Made by a program: the position numbers and the translations under genes. Below are positions 7,827 through 16,657 of a stretch of DNA of 64,000 nt, one piece after another. Within the stretch, counting starts at the first letter, position 1, and each line of letters opens with the position of its first letter. A model generated the notes under the pieces. The model did no database searches and was not told where the DNA came from. It saw only the letters and a program-made list of their open reading frames with translations. The DNA comes from Bradyrhizobium sp. LMTR 3 (GTDB taxonomy: Bacteria > Pseudomonadota > Alphaproteobacteria > Rhizobiales > Xanthobacteraceae), in the NCBI RefSeq assembly GCF_001693485.1, contig NZ_MAXC01000007.1, positions 116,944 to 180,943 of the forward strand, in the 5' to 3' direction.

Positions 7827-8885
7827 TCAGCGGAATTGCCACGCCCAATACGCATCACCGCGGTCGCGGCGTTCCGTCACCTCGACGCGCATGAAGCGAT
7901 CATGCGCGAGCGCGGCGCCCACCCACAATTCGTTCCAGGCATCGAACACTTGAGGCGACAGCGCTTCACGTTCCGCCATCAGGCGCCACGAAGTCTGGCG
8001 CACGGTTGCGCCCGTACCTTCGACTTGCAGTTCCGCATCGTCGTCCTGCCCCCGCGCAAGCCGGACGAAGGCCTTGGCGAAACCCACCGCCCCCGCCTCC
8101 ACGCCACCCAGCAGCGCAGCGACGTCGTCGAAGGTGTGCATCCCGACGAGCCGCGCCGCGGCGCCGGCGAGATGGCCGCCCTCCTCCGGTCCGAGCACGG
8201 CAATCGTCTCCGGAACGATCGAGGTGATGTACTCCATCGCATAATTGCGAAGCACCTTCTGCAGCCGTTCCTCCGGCCATGTGTTCTCCGGCAGGCGCGG
8301 CGCGAGCTCGGCACGGAACGGCGGACAGCGTTCGCCCGGCGAAAACTGCAGTCGCTCCTCGGGCGCGAGATCGTGATTCCATTCCTTGTAGTAACCTTCG
8401 AGCCCCGGCTGACCGTCGACGGTCTGACCCGTGCAGACAAAGCCGAGCCTGGGATTGCCGAGCACGACGCCGTTATTGGCATGCCATCCGCGCAACATCG
8501 CCCGCGAGACTTCCGAGGGGATTCCGCAAATGGCCGTGCCGGACCAGATCCAGCGCGGCGGCGGATAGCGCACCCAGGCCTTGGTGTCGCTCTCGCGGAC
8601 ATATTCGACCTTTACGCCGCCGACCTGGTTCGACAGATAGTGATACTGGGCGCACGCGACCGCATGCGGAAGCTGGTCGAGGCCGAGCTTCTTCAATCCG
8701 GGAAGGAAGCGCGCCAGTTGCTGGCGCCGGAAGGTGCGAAATACCACCTCGGCCGCGCGCGGCGCGCCGGCCCGCGACGCCAGCATCAGGATCAGCCCGG
8801 TGAGATAGGAATGATAGATGTGTTCGACCGCGCGGTAGGCGACAGCGTCGGCCGCAGGGCGAGCGGCTAATCCTGCAGACGTCAT
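7827..8885 (-). CDS. Unknown protein downstream of hpnN
   Basis: The 352-aa soluble-looking protein is of unrecognised function. The N-terminal 100 residues are helical. The centre holds a conserved-looking segment, VRYPPPRWIWSGTAICGIP, then RAMLRGWHANNGVVLGNPRLGFVC. The C-terminal half is acidic and helical, ending AYWAWQFR. There is a single hydrophobic stretch near residue 30 and no signal peptide. A distant relation to the ATC-hydrolase-like fold (L-2-amino-thiazoline-4-carboxylate hydrolase) is possible but was not established. It starts 58 bp after hpnN in the same direction and ends at the shared terminator, so it is probably co-transcribed with hpnN. A hopanoid link is inferred from position only. 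Confidence 0.7.
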   Translation of the reverse strand: MTSAGLAARPAADAVAYRAVEHIYHSYLTGLILMLASRAGAPRAAEVVFRTFRRQQLARFLPGLKKLGLDQLPHAVACAQYHYLSNQVGGVKVEYVRESDTKAWVRYPPPRWIWSGTAICGIPSEVSRAMLRGWHANNGVVLGNPRLGFVCTGQTVDGQPGLEGYYKEWNHDLAPEERLQFSPGERCPPFRAELAPRLPENTWPEERLQKVLRNYAMEYITSIVPETIAVLGPEEGGHLAGAAARLVGMHTFDDVAALLGGVEAGAVGFAKAFVRLARGQDDDAELQVEGTGATVRQTSWRLMAEREALSPQVFDAWNELWVGAALAHDRFMRVEVTERRDRGDAYWAWQFR

Positions 8886-8943
8886 TCCTCAGCCCCTCTG
8901 CGGCTGCCGTTGGCCGGCAACCCCTGTTGTTCAGCAGCGTTCG

Positions 8944-11334
8944 TTACTCGGCAGCCTTGTTGTCCGCGGGCTTGACGTGACTGACGCCGCGAATCTTTTC
9001 CGACAGGCTGATCAGGAACATCGAGGTCGGCCGCAGGATGAAGAGGTCAGCGACCAGCGCTGCGATCATCGAGAACGCACTGAGCCAGCCGAACAGCCGC
9101 AGCGACGGCAAATCGGAGAACACGGTGACGCCGAGGCCGCAGGCCAGCACCACCGTAGTCAGAATCAGCGCCGGACCGACCAGCACGGTGGCGCGCTCGA
9201 CCGCCAGTCCCGCAGTCACGCCCGGCTTGCTCTCCAGCCGCAAGCGGTTGAGGAAGTGGATGGTGGCGCTCAAGCCGAGGCCGAACGATACCGTCAGCGC
9301 GACCACGCTGGCGAATTGCAGCCCCTCACCCATTATCCAGAGCACCGTGCCCGATGCCACGACCGGGAAGATGCCCGGCAGGATGCAGGAGAACATCACC
9401 ACGACCGAGCGGAATGCGAGGCCAATGAAGATCGCGACCAGCAGGAACTCGACCGTGAGGCCGGCATTCAGCTTCGAAATCATGTTGGCGCTGTTGCGCG
9501 CGGCAATCGCCGACAGACCGGTGACCGCGATTTCATAGCCGGGATGCTCGGCCCGCACCTTGTCGAGCGCCTTGTCGAGCTTGTCGACGACGGGAAGGAT
9601 TTCGCTCGAATCGAGATCGGGAACGCGCCCTGACACCACCACGGCATCCTGATCGGCCGAGATGAAGCGGCGGACCAGATGTTCCGGGATGACGCTGACA
9701 TATTCCTTCAGCGTCGCGACGTCGCTGCTGCCGGCCTTCTCGGCGAGCCAGCGGCGCAGCGTTTCCAGCGACCAGACGTTGCCGACACCGGCCGACTTCT
9801 CGACCATCGAGTGGACCTCGGCGATCGTCTTCAAGGTTTCCGGCGCGTAGAGCGAGGCGCCCTTGGGGAATTCGATCAGCACGTCGATCGGATTGGCGCC
9901 GGTGAGCTTGGCGTCTAGCCGGCTCGATGCCGCCACCGCCTGCCGCTTGTCCGGCACCTGATCGGCGAGCCGGTAGCGTGGCTCCAGCGTCGCGTAGATG
10001 TAGCCGAGGCCGGCGACGAAAAGCAGCGCTATCAGGCTGAACAGCCCGGGGCGACCGACCATGCGCACCGCAATCCAGTAACAGAAATTGCGCAGCGCCT
10101 GCACGCCGGCGTCGGCGCTCTGGAATTTCACCGCAAAAATCTTCTCGTTGCGGACGAACAGCACGCCGAATACCGGCACCAGCGACAGCACGGCCACCAG
10201 CGCGATGATGGTGGCGGCAAGACCGGCCTCGCCGAATTTGCGGATCAGTTCGGAATCGGAGAATTGCAGCGCGATGAAGGAAATGCCGGCGGTGCCATGG
10301 GTCAGCACGCAGGCCGGGCCGACTACCAGCACGGCGTTGGTGAAGGCCTTCAGCTTGTCCTGGCCCGCAATCAGCCGGTCGCGCGCCGCGAACGTCAGCT
10401 GCATGGAGTCCGAGAAGCTGATCACCATGATGAGCGGCGTCATCACGTTCAGGAACATGTTGAGATTGAAACCGGCCCACCCGAGGCCACCGAGCGCGAG
10501 CAGGATCGCGATGATCGGCGGGAAGGCCGCAACGACCATGAACGATATCTTGCGGAAGAAAATGATCGCGATGATGCAGCCGGCCAGGATACCGAGAATA
10601 TTGTAGGTCAGCCCGTCGCGCTTGACCGCGTTGCGGATCTCGAGCTGCATGACGGGAACGCCGGAAAGCTGGGCGTTGAGCCCGCTGCCGGAAAGATCCT
10701 CGGCCATGATCTTCCGCATTTCGCCGACCACCGTACCGAGCTCGTTCGAGGAAACGACCTTCGGCTCCAGCGACAGCACGATCAGCGCCAGAGTGCCATC
10801 CTCGGACAACAGCTTGCCGCGAATGATCTCGTTGGATTTGACGGTCTCCACGAACTTGTCGTAGGCGGCGCCCTGCGGCAGTTCGGGCGGGAACAGCGCG
10901 GCCGGCAACTTGCCGGGCTCCGGCGCCTGACGCGCCGAAAACAGCGAGACCAGGCCGCGCACACCCTCGACCAGTTGCAGGTCGGTGACCATGTTGCGGA
11001 TCTTTTCGAGGTTCTCGCGGGCCAGCAGCGTCTTGCCCTCGACCACGACCAGCACGTCGAATTCGGTCGCCGGAAAGCGCTTGGTCACGGCCTCATATTG
11101 CTTGAAGTCCTTGGAATCGGAGCGGAACAACTGGCTCAGCGAGTCGTCGATCTTGATGCGCTGGATGCCGAAGATCGCCGCCACGATCAGCACCGCGAGA
11201 ATGACCATGGACAGGATCGGCGCTTTGACCGCGATCAGCCCCATGCGCTCGAGCCCGAAGGCGATGCTCTTGCCCGGCGGCGGTTCCTCAATGGCTGCGA
11301 CGTGGACGCGACTTTCCGAGTTCTTGTCGAGCAT
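8944..11334 (-). CDS. hpnN: Hopanoid-associated RND transporter HpnN
   Basis: The 796-aa product is a member of the RND/MMPL superfamily. HpnN proteins are inner-membrane transporters needed to move hopanoids to the outer membrane. The topology fits: one N-terminal membrane segment near residues 35-55, a large periplasmic domain, a five- to six-helix block (IIAIIFFRKISFMVVAAF), a second periplasmic domain, and a C-terminal helix block. SFSDSMQLTFAARDRL and SFGLGLSATIHFLNRL are the paired sterol-sensing-like segments. The frame is open further upstream, but the ATG at 11334 with GGACAGG before it is the natural start. It lies about 210 bp after eutC and 58 bp before the unknown 352-aa gene. 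Confidence 0.92.
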   Translation of the reverse strand: MLDKNSESRVHVAAIEEPPPGKSIAFGLERMGLIAVKAPILSMVILAVLIVAAIFGIQRIKIDDSLSQLFRSDSKDFKQYEAVTKRFPATEFDVLVVVEGKTLLARENLEKIRNMVTDLQLVEGVRGLVSLFSARQAPEPGKLPAALFPPELPQGAAYDKFVETVKSNEIIRGKLLSEDGTLALIVLSLEPKVVSSNELGTVVGEMRKIMAEDLSGSGLNAQLSGVPVMQLEIRNAVKRDGLTYNILGILAGCIIAIIFFRKISFMVVAAFPPIIAILLALGGLGWAGFNLNMFLNVMTPLIMVISFSDSMQLTFAARDRLIAGQDKLKAFTNAVLVVGPACVLTHGTAGISFIALQFSDSELIRKFGEAGLAATIIALVAVLSLVPVFGVLFVRNEKIFAVKFQSADAGVQALRNFCYWIAVRMVGRPGLFSLIALLFVAGLGYIYATLEPRYRLADQVPDKRQAVAASSRLDAKLTGANPIDVLIEFPKGASLYAPETLKTIAEVHSMVEKSAGVGNVWSLETLRRWLAEKAGSSDVATLKEYVSVIPEHLVRRFISADQDAVVVSGRVPDLDSSEILPVVDKLDKALDKVRAEHPGYEIAVTGLSAIAARNSANMISKLNAGLTVEFLLVAIFIGLAFRSVVVMFSCILPGIFPVVASGTVLWIMGEGLQFASVVALTVSFGLGLSATIHFLNRLRLESKPGVTAGLAVERATVLVGPALILTTVVLACGLGVTVFSDLPSLRLFGWLSAFSMIAALVADLFILRPTSMFLISLSEKIRGVSHVKPADNKAAE

Positions 11335-11543
11335 ACCCTGTCCAGTTCTCACGTCGCCTGTTTGTGTAGCTTGGTTTTTTGTGCAGCTTGGTGGCGCGAA
11401 TACGGCTTTGCCAGCCCCTATCCGATCGGCACTAGCCCTTGAAATCACGCGGTAAATTAATCGGCGCCGTTTTACAGGCCCGAACCTGATCCGGCAAGCG
11501 CGCGCGGCAGGGCAAATCGGCACGCAAATGTCGAAAATGCGCG

Positions 11544-12338
11544 TTAAGTCTCTGATTTGCCACACCTGCCAGCACCACTGGCGGCGATCAGCGCGGTTCC
11601 GCTTTCGTCCTTCAGCGCCACGCCCGTGACCTGGCGCGCGATGCCTTCACGCACCAACCACGCGATCTTGAAGGTGGCCTCATCGTAGCTCAGGCCTGCG
11701 CCGTGGATATTGGATACGCAATTGCGCTTCTCGTCGGTGAGGCCGATGCGCGGCGCAAAGGTCAGATAGGCGCCGAGACTGTCGGGGGCCGACAGGCCGG
11801 GCCGCTCGCCGATCAGCATCACCACCATCTGCGCGCCGAGCACGGCACCGATCTCATCGCCCAGCGCCACGCGTGCACCGGAAGCGACCACGACATGGCC
11901 GCACCGGATCCCGGTCTCCGCCAGGCGCGGAGCAAGATGGCGAACCAGGTCCACCGCGTGGACATTGACGGCCGCCGGCGACAGCCCGTCGCCGATCACG
12001 ATTACAACCTGGTTCGCACCGCCGCCTCGCCTTTCCAGCGCGCGCCGTGAATCCGGGTCGAGCATGCGTCCGAGATCGGGGCGGCGCAGATAGTCGCGCC
12101 GGTTGCGAGCCTGACTGGAAACCTCGCTGACCTGCAGGCCGAGGCCGGCCAATTCCGCAACGAGTTGCCGCGCATCGAATGGGGCATGCACGGCATCGCG
12201 CGCGCGTGCGTGGTCGAGGGTGAAGGCAAGCAGCGCGTCGGTCGGCATGCTCGCGCCGGAGCGGCCGAGCCCGACGCGCGCCGGCGTCAGCTCCCGCAGG
12301 GCTTCGAGCGAGCGGGTCGGCGGCGCCGGCGTTTTCAT
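11544..12338 (-). CDS. eutC: Ethanolamine ammonia-lyase small subunit
   Basis: The 264-aa product is the light subunit of coenzyme-B12-dependent ethanolamine ammonia-lyase, which converts ethanolamine to acetaldehyde and ammonia. Recognisable segments are [33 protein letters not shown] near the N-terminus, [15 protein letters not shown] at about 130-145, and the C-terminal [17 protein letters not shown]. Length is typical. The start codon lies 5 bp after the hpnP stop with AAGGATC as ribosome site, so it is translated from the hpnP message. The large subunit gene lies beyond hpnP, 1.7 kb away. No eutA reactivase or microcompartment gene is in view. Confidence 0.93.
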   Translation of the reverse strand: MKTPAPPTRSLEALRELTPARVGLGRSGASMPTDALLAFTLDHARARDAVHAPFDARQLVAELAGLGLQVSEVSSQARNRRDYLRRPDLGRMLDPDSRRALERRGGGANQVVIVIGDGLSPAAVNVHAVDLVRHLAPRLAETGIRCGHVVVASGARVALGDEIGAVLGAQMVVMLIGERPGLSAPDSLGAYLTFAPRIGLTDEKRNCVSNIHGAGLSYDEATFKIAWLVREGIARQVTGVALKDESGTALIAASGAGRCGKSET

Positions 12339-12343
12339 GATCC

Positions 12344-13930
12344 TTACTCGGCAGGCACGGAGGCCTCGCGCAGCCGGATCGAATAGTTCGACGCGTTCTG
12401 CTGGCCGCCGGACGCCGCACGCGCGAACTTGATCAGATGATGCGCGATCGTGGCCGAACCGATCAGCCCTTCGAGATCGCCGCGCCTGAGGCGCCCGATC
12501 GCGAATTTCCAGAACACGCGCCTGTAATCGCTGAGCACCCCGACCTGCCAGAAGATGTTGCGCAGCATGATCAGCGCGCGCCTGATGTTGGGCCAGGTCT
12601 TCATTTCAGGCGCAACCGGCACCTTGATCCGGTTGGCGTAGGTGTAGTCGCATTGATACTGGTAACGCGCGTAGAGCTTCTCGGGCTGGAAGGCGACCTC
12701 CATGCATCGCTTCCAGGAATTGATGACCTGGTCGTAGGGCATCAGGAATTCGACGTTGGAATCGCGGCTCTCGTCCTCGTTGAGCCGGCCTTCGCGCTCC
12801 AGCCGGTCCCACAACGGCGTCTTTGGCAGCGCCTGCAGCAGATTGATCGTCAGCAGCGGAATCCGCGATTCATCGACGAAGTTGAGCAGTGCGTCCGCCG
12901 TGCCCGGCTTGTCGGTGTCGAGACCCATGATGATGCCGGAGACGACCTCCATGCCGTAGGAATTGATGGTGTGGATGCCTTCGTGGATCGGGACCATCAT
13001 GTTGTGGTCCTTGTGCATTGCGTGCAGCGCATCGGGATCGGGCGTCTCGATGCCGCAGAACACGGTGACGAACCTCGCCTCGCGCATCTTCTCCAGGATC
13101 TCGGGCCGCTTGGCGATGTTCAGCGTCGCCTCGCAGGCCAGCCGCACGACGTAGCCCGTCCTCTTCTGCCATTCGATCAGGTGCGGCAGCAAATCCAGCG
13201 TGGCCTTGCGGTTGCCGATGAAATTGTCATCGACGAAATAGACCGTGTCGGTGATGCCGCATTCGCACATCCTGTCGAGTTCGGCAACGATCTGCTGCGG
13301 CGTCTTCAGGCGCGGATTGCGGCCATAGAGCCCGGGGATGTCGCAGAACTCGCACTGATAGGGGCAGCCGCTCGAATACTGGATGCTGCCGAGCAGATAT
13401 TTCTTCACCTCGGCCAGTTCGTAGGCCGGAATCGGAAACTCCGTCATCGACAGGCGTTCGCTGGTCGTCAGCACCACCTGCTGCTCGGGACGCGAAGGGT
13501 CGCGCGCCAGCCGCGCGATCAGTTCATCGGTGGCGTCGCCGAGTTCGCCGACATGGAGATAGTCGAACGAGGGATAGTAATCCGGGCACGCGCTCACCGA
13601 CGGGCCGCCGATCGCGACCGCAAGATCGAAGGCATGGGCGCGGCGACAGATGTCGTTCATCTGCTGGCGCTGGATGTGCATGCCGCTGACGAACACCGCT
13701 TCCGCCCATTCGAAGTCTTCCTTGCTGGCGGGGCGAATGTTCTCGTCGATGAAACGCACCTGCCAGTTTGCCGGGAGATAGGCCGCGATCAGGAGCAGGC
13801 CCTGTGGCGGCATGAAAGCCTTCACGCCAGCGGTCAGGGGATAGGCGTATTCGAACGTGCCGAAAGAAGACGTATAGCGCGGGAAGACGCACAGGATACG
13901 CCGTACCGTTCCAATGCCCTCAGCTCTCAT
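12344..13930 (-). CDS. hpnP: Hopanoid C-2 methylase HpnP (B12-binding radical SAM)
   Basis: The 528-aa product has a cobalamin-binding N-terminal domain (about 10-160), a radical-SAM core and a DUF4070-like C-terminal domain. The cluster motif CPYQCEFC (Cx3Cx2C) is near residue 190, followed by [15 protein letters not shown]. The N-terminal segments [19 protein letters not shown] and the C-terminal [15 protein letters not shown] match my recollection of alphaproteobacterial HpnP rather than HpnJ or HpnR. HpnP adds a methyl group at C-2 of hopanoid ring A. The ATG at 13930 has AGGAAA 7 nt upstream; the TTG one codon earlier is rejected. It is flanked by eutB upstream (about 130 bp) and eutC downstream (5 bp). 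Confidence 0.88.
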   Translation of the reverse strand: MRAEGIGTVRRILCVFPRYTSSFGTFEYAYPLTAGVKAFMPPQGLLLIAAYLPANWQVRFIDENIRPASKEDFEWAEAVFVSGMHIQRQQMNDICRRAHAFDLAVAIGGPSVSACPDYYPSFDYLHVGELGDATDELIARLARDPSRPEQQVVLTTSERLSMTEFPIPAYELAEVKKYLLGSIQYSSGCPYQCEFCDIPGLYGRNPRLKTPQQIVAELDRMCECGITDTVYFVDDNFIGNRKATLDLLPHLIEWQKRTGYVVRLACEATLNIAKRPEILEKMREARFVTVFCGIETPDPDALHAMHKDHNMMVPIHEGIHTINSYGMEVVSGIIMGLDTDKPGTADALLNFVDESRIPLLTINLLQALPKTPLWDRLEREGRLNEDESRDSNVEFLMPYDQVINSWKRCMEVAFQPEKLYARYQYQCDYTYANRIKVPVAPEMKTWPNIRRALIMLRNIFWQVGVLSDYRRVFWKFAIGRLRRGDLEGLIGSATIAHHLIKFARAASGGQQNASNYSIRLREASVPAE

Positions 13931-14062
13931 CAAATTTCCTCAAGGCTGACATGAATTTAAGCACGACATTGAAAGTTGGGCCAGAAATTCTTCAACATTG
14001 TGACTGTGACTTCTAACTCGCTTTGGGTTCAATTGGTTGCACGAAAATCTGCAGGCTGGAGT

Positions 14063-15445
14063 TCAGGCGATCAGCCGCGAGGCAAATTCGGGCAGCAGGC
14101 CGGCATTGCCGGCAAGCCGGAAATTGCCGTCCGCGAGGCCTGATCGGACAAGCCAATCGTCGAACTCCGGCGCCCGCTTCAAGCCGAAGAGGTCCCGGAC
14201 GTAGAGCGCGTCGTGGAAGGAAGTCGACTGATAGTTCAGCATGACGTCGTCGGCGCCCGGTACGCCCATGATGAAGGTGACGCCGGCGGCGGCCAATAGC
14301 GTCAGCAGATTGTCCATGTCGTCCTGGTCGGCCTCGGCATGGTTGGTGTAGCAGACGTCGACCCCAAGCGGCAGGCCGAGCAGCTTGCCGCAGAAATGGT
14401 CCTCCAGGCCGGCGCGGATGATTTCCTTGCCGTCGTAAAGATACTCCGGACCGATGAAACCGACGACGCTGTTGACCAGCAACGGATCGAACGCGCGCGC
14501 CACCGCGTAGGCCCGCGCCTCGCATGTCTGCTGGTCGACATTGTGATGGGCGTTGGCCGACAGCGCCGAGCCCTGCCCCGTTTCGAAATACATCAAATTG
14601 TCGCCGACCGTACCGCGGCGAAGCGACAGCCCCGCCTCACGCGCCTCGCGCAGCAGCGCGAGATCGACACCAAAACTGCGATTGGCAGCCTCCGTTCCCG
14701 CGATCGACTGGAATACCAGATCGACCGGCGCGCCCTGCCCGATCAATCCAAGCGTCGTGGTGACATGCGTGAGCACACAGCCCTGCGTCGGGATATGCAG
14801 CCGCGAGATGATGCCGTCGAGCAGCCGCAGCAACTCGCCGATCACGGCCGGATCGTCGCTGGCCGGATTGATGCCGATGCAGGCATCGCCCGAGCCCAGG
14901 AGAATGCCGTCGAGGATCGAGGCGGTAATGCCCTTGGTATCATCGAAGGGATGGTTGGGCTGCAGCCGCACGCTCATCCGCCCCTTCAGGCCGATGGTGT
15001 TGCGAAAGGCCGAGGTCACGGCGCATTTCTTGGCGACCAGGATCAGATCCTGGTTACGCATCAGTTTTGAGACGCCGGCAGCCATTTCCGGCGTGATCCC
15101 GCGCGAGACCTTCGCCAAAGACTCGCTTGTTGCGGCATCGGAGAGCAGCCAGTCGCGGAAGCCGCCGACGGTCAGCGACGATATGGCGGCAAAGCCCGGC
15201 GCATCGTGGCTGTCGATGATCAGCCGGGTGATCTCGTCTTCCTCATAGGAAATGACAGCCTCGTTGAGGAACTGCTTCAGCGGCACGTCGGCGAGCGCCA
15301 TTCGCGCTGCGATCATCTGTTCCGCGCTATCGGCCGCGATGCCGGCAAGACGGTCGCCGGATCGCGGCGGCGTCGCCTTGGCAAGCAGCTCGCGCAAACC
15401 GTCGAACGCATAGGTGGTGGCACCGATGATCTGCCGATAGACCAT
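14063..15445 (-). CDS. eutB: Ethanolamine ammonia-lyase large subunit
   Basis: The 460-aa product is the catalytic TIM-barrel subunit that binds ethanolamine and the adenosyl group of B12. Characteristic segments are LMRNQDLILVAKKC near residue 130, RLQPNHPFDDTKGI, GDACIGINPASDDP, THVTTTLGLIGQGAPVDLVFQSIAGTE, and the C-terminal GVDVCYTNHAEADQDDMDNL and VTFIMGVPGADDVMLNYQSTSFHD. Length is normal. It is the first gene of the block eutB-hpnP-eutC. The roughly 130-bp gap before hpnP shows no terminator, so co-transcription is likely. With EutC it would use ethanolamine from phospholipid turnover as a nitrogen source. Confidence 0.95.
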   Translation of the reverse strand: MVYRQIIGATTYAFDGLRELLAKATPPRSGDRLAGIAADSAEQMIAARMALADVPLKQFLNEAVISYEEDEITRLIIDSHDAPGFAAISSLTVGGFRDWLLSDAATSESLAKVSRGITPEMAAGVSKLMRNQDLILVAKKCAVTSAFRNTIGLKGRMSVRLQPNHPFDDTKGITASILDGILLGSGDACIGINPASDDPAVIGELLRLLDGIISRLHIPTQGCVLTHVTTTLGLIGQGAPVDLVFQSIAGTEAANRSFGVDLALLREAREAGLSLRRGTVGDNLMYFETGQGSALSANAHHNVDQQTCEARAYAVARAFDPLLVNSVVGFIGPEYLYDGKEIIRAGLEDHFCGKLLGLPLGVDVCYTNHAEADQDDMDNLLTLLAAAGVTFIMGVPGADDVMLNYQSTSFHDALYVRDLFGLKRAPEFDDWLVRSGLADGNFRLAGNAGLLPEFASRLIA

Positions 15446-15610
15446 GCTGACCTTCCTGCGCCGTATCCACTCCGTTGCCTGGCTAGTCTATGCCGGGCGA
15501 CCGGCCAAGGCTACAGGCCGCAATCAGCGAAGTGTCGGCATCGTCCGGGCATCGATCCGCTCGAGGCCGTGCGCGGTGGACGGGACCAGCCATCAACGTC
15601 CCGCCTGTGA

Positions 15611-16210
15611 TTAATCCAGCGTACCAAAATGGCGGATCGAAAAGCTTATTTGGTAAGCCACCGCGCTGAGCGCAAACAACATGTGGAATTTTGGGTTGCG
15701 CGTTCTCGCGGCTACCACGGACAGCAAAATGAATGCGCTGGTGGCGACGAGATATTCCAGCCCCAGCGATCGCAGATGCGCTTCGCCCTTTATCCAGGTA
15801 TCGACCACATCGAGCGCTTCCGTGAGGGCCGCAAAGCCGAAGAACCAGCGGCGGCGGGAGAGAAAGTAGTCCTCGTAGCCCTTATATTCATCGAGATCCT
15901 GCGGGAAAAGCAGGACGCTCAGGAAATAGTACATCGATGCGTACACGCAAACGAAGAAGTAAAGGCCATACGTCCAGTGCTGGATGTGGCTCAGCCGAAA
16001 CTCCCACCACCAGAAGGCAACCACGTTCAGGAGCGCCCAGGCGACCCAGCCAAGATGTACAGGCCAAATCGCGTAGCGACCGGGGTGCTGGACCAATGCC
16101 GCGATGCCACTGACCAGACGCGTGACGCTGAGCCCGAGGATCAGGGCGATCAGCACGCGCACGTGGAGATAGAGATCGAGATTGCCCGGCAAGGCGGCAC
16201 TTTGAGTCAT
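15611..16210 (-). CDS. Multi-pass membrane protein of unknown function
   Basis: The 199-aa product has about five hydrophobic segments: LHVRVLIALILGLSVTRLVSGI, WPVHLGWVAWALLNVVAFWWW, TYGLYFFVCVYASMYYFLSVLLF, YLVATSAFILLSVVAA and MLFALSAVAYQISFSI. A short acidic cytosolic stretch, PQDLDEYKGYEDYF, is followed by a basic one. No enzyme motif is visible. The start is the ATG at 16210; an in-frame TTG at 16219 is less likely. It lies about 165 bp upstream of eutB in the same direction, and divergent from the chemoreceptor at 16658. Confidence 0.75.
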   Translation of the reverse strand: MTQSAALPGNLDLYLHVRVLIALILGLSVTRLVSGIAALVQHPGRYAIWPVHLGWVAWALLNVVAFWWWEFRLSHIQHWTYGLYFFVCVYASMYYFLSVLLFPQDLDEYKGYEDYFLSRRRWFFGFAALTEALDVVDTWIKGEAHLRSLGLEYLVATSAFILLSVVAARTRNPKFHMLFALSAVAYQISFSIRHFGTLD

Positions 16211-16657
16211 GAGTCCCAATTCTCACGCATAATCGAAGCAGCGCGGCGCCACCTTCGCCGTGCTCGCTGTCTAGCTTGATTCGCGCCACGAATGCCTGCC
16301 AACCGTTCTTCGGAGGATCATGCGGCTGCGCCGTCATGGCGGTACCGGCTCGTCTTGTCGGGCACTTCCGGGACCGCGCATCTTTCGCCGCACCGGCCAC
16401 CTCCAATTGCGCTGATATACCAAGGCCCGTTGCAGTCGCACCAACCTGCCGAATTTTCCCGGCGAGTCATATCGCGATATTCAAGTAATCATTTGAAGTT
16501 ATTCGATGATTTGTCTTTAGTTGCGGTTCCACGAACTTCGCGCGTTAAGACATTCTCCACCAAAATTCAGCACATTGCCTGCGCTGACGGCATTCACTGG
16601 ATCCTACTCCGGCGTGCCGGTACGGCTGAATTTTCCCGTACTTATTTTGGTGACGCC
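16211..16657. other. Divergent intergenic region
   Basis: These 447 bp lie between the membrane-protein gene and the chemoreceptor. The right half is A/T-rich and should hold the chemoreceptor promoter and a long leader. The frame of the receptor stays open upstream, but no upstream start has a ribosome site and the extra residues are not receptor-like. No RNA gene was seen. Confidence 0.5.
16469..16497. promoter_or_regulatory. Palindrome plus inverted repeat upstream of chemoreceptor
   Basis: A perfect 12-bp palindrome ATATCGCGATAT (16469-16480) is followed by TTCAA-N8-TTGAA (16480-16497). Both lie in A/T-rich DNA between divergent genes. They could be operators, but no regulator is assigned. 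Confidence 0.3.

Noticed and set aside
12437..13954. 505-codon open frame on the plus strand
   Set aside because: It is antisense to hpnP, which has intact radical-SAM motifs; no signal of its own.
13931..14062. EcfG-type promoter (GGAAC-N16/17-CGTT) before hpnP
   Set aside because: It was looked for because hpnP is EcfG-controlled in Rhodopseudomonas, but no convincing match was seen in the gap.
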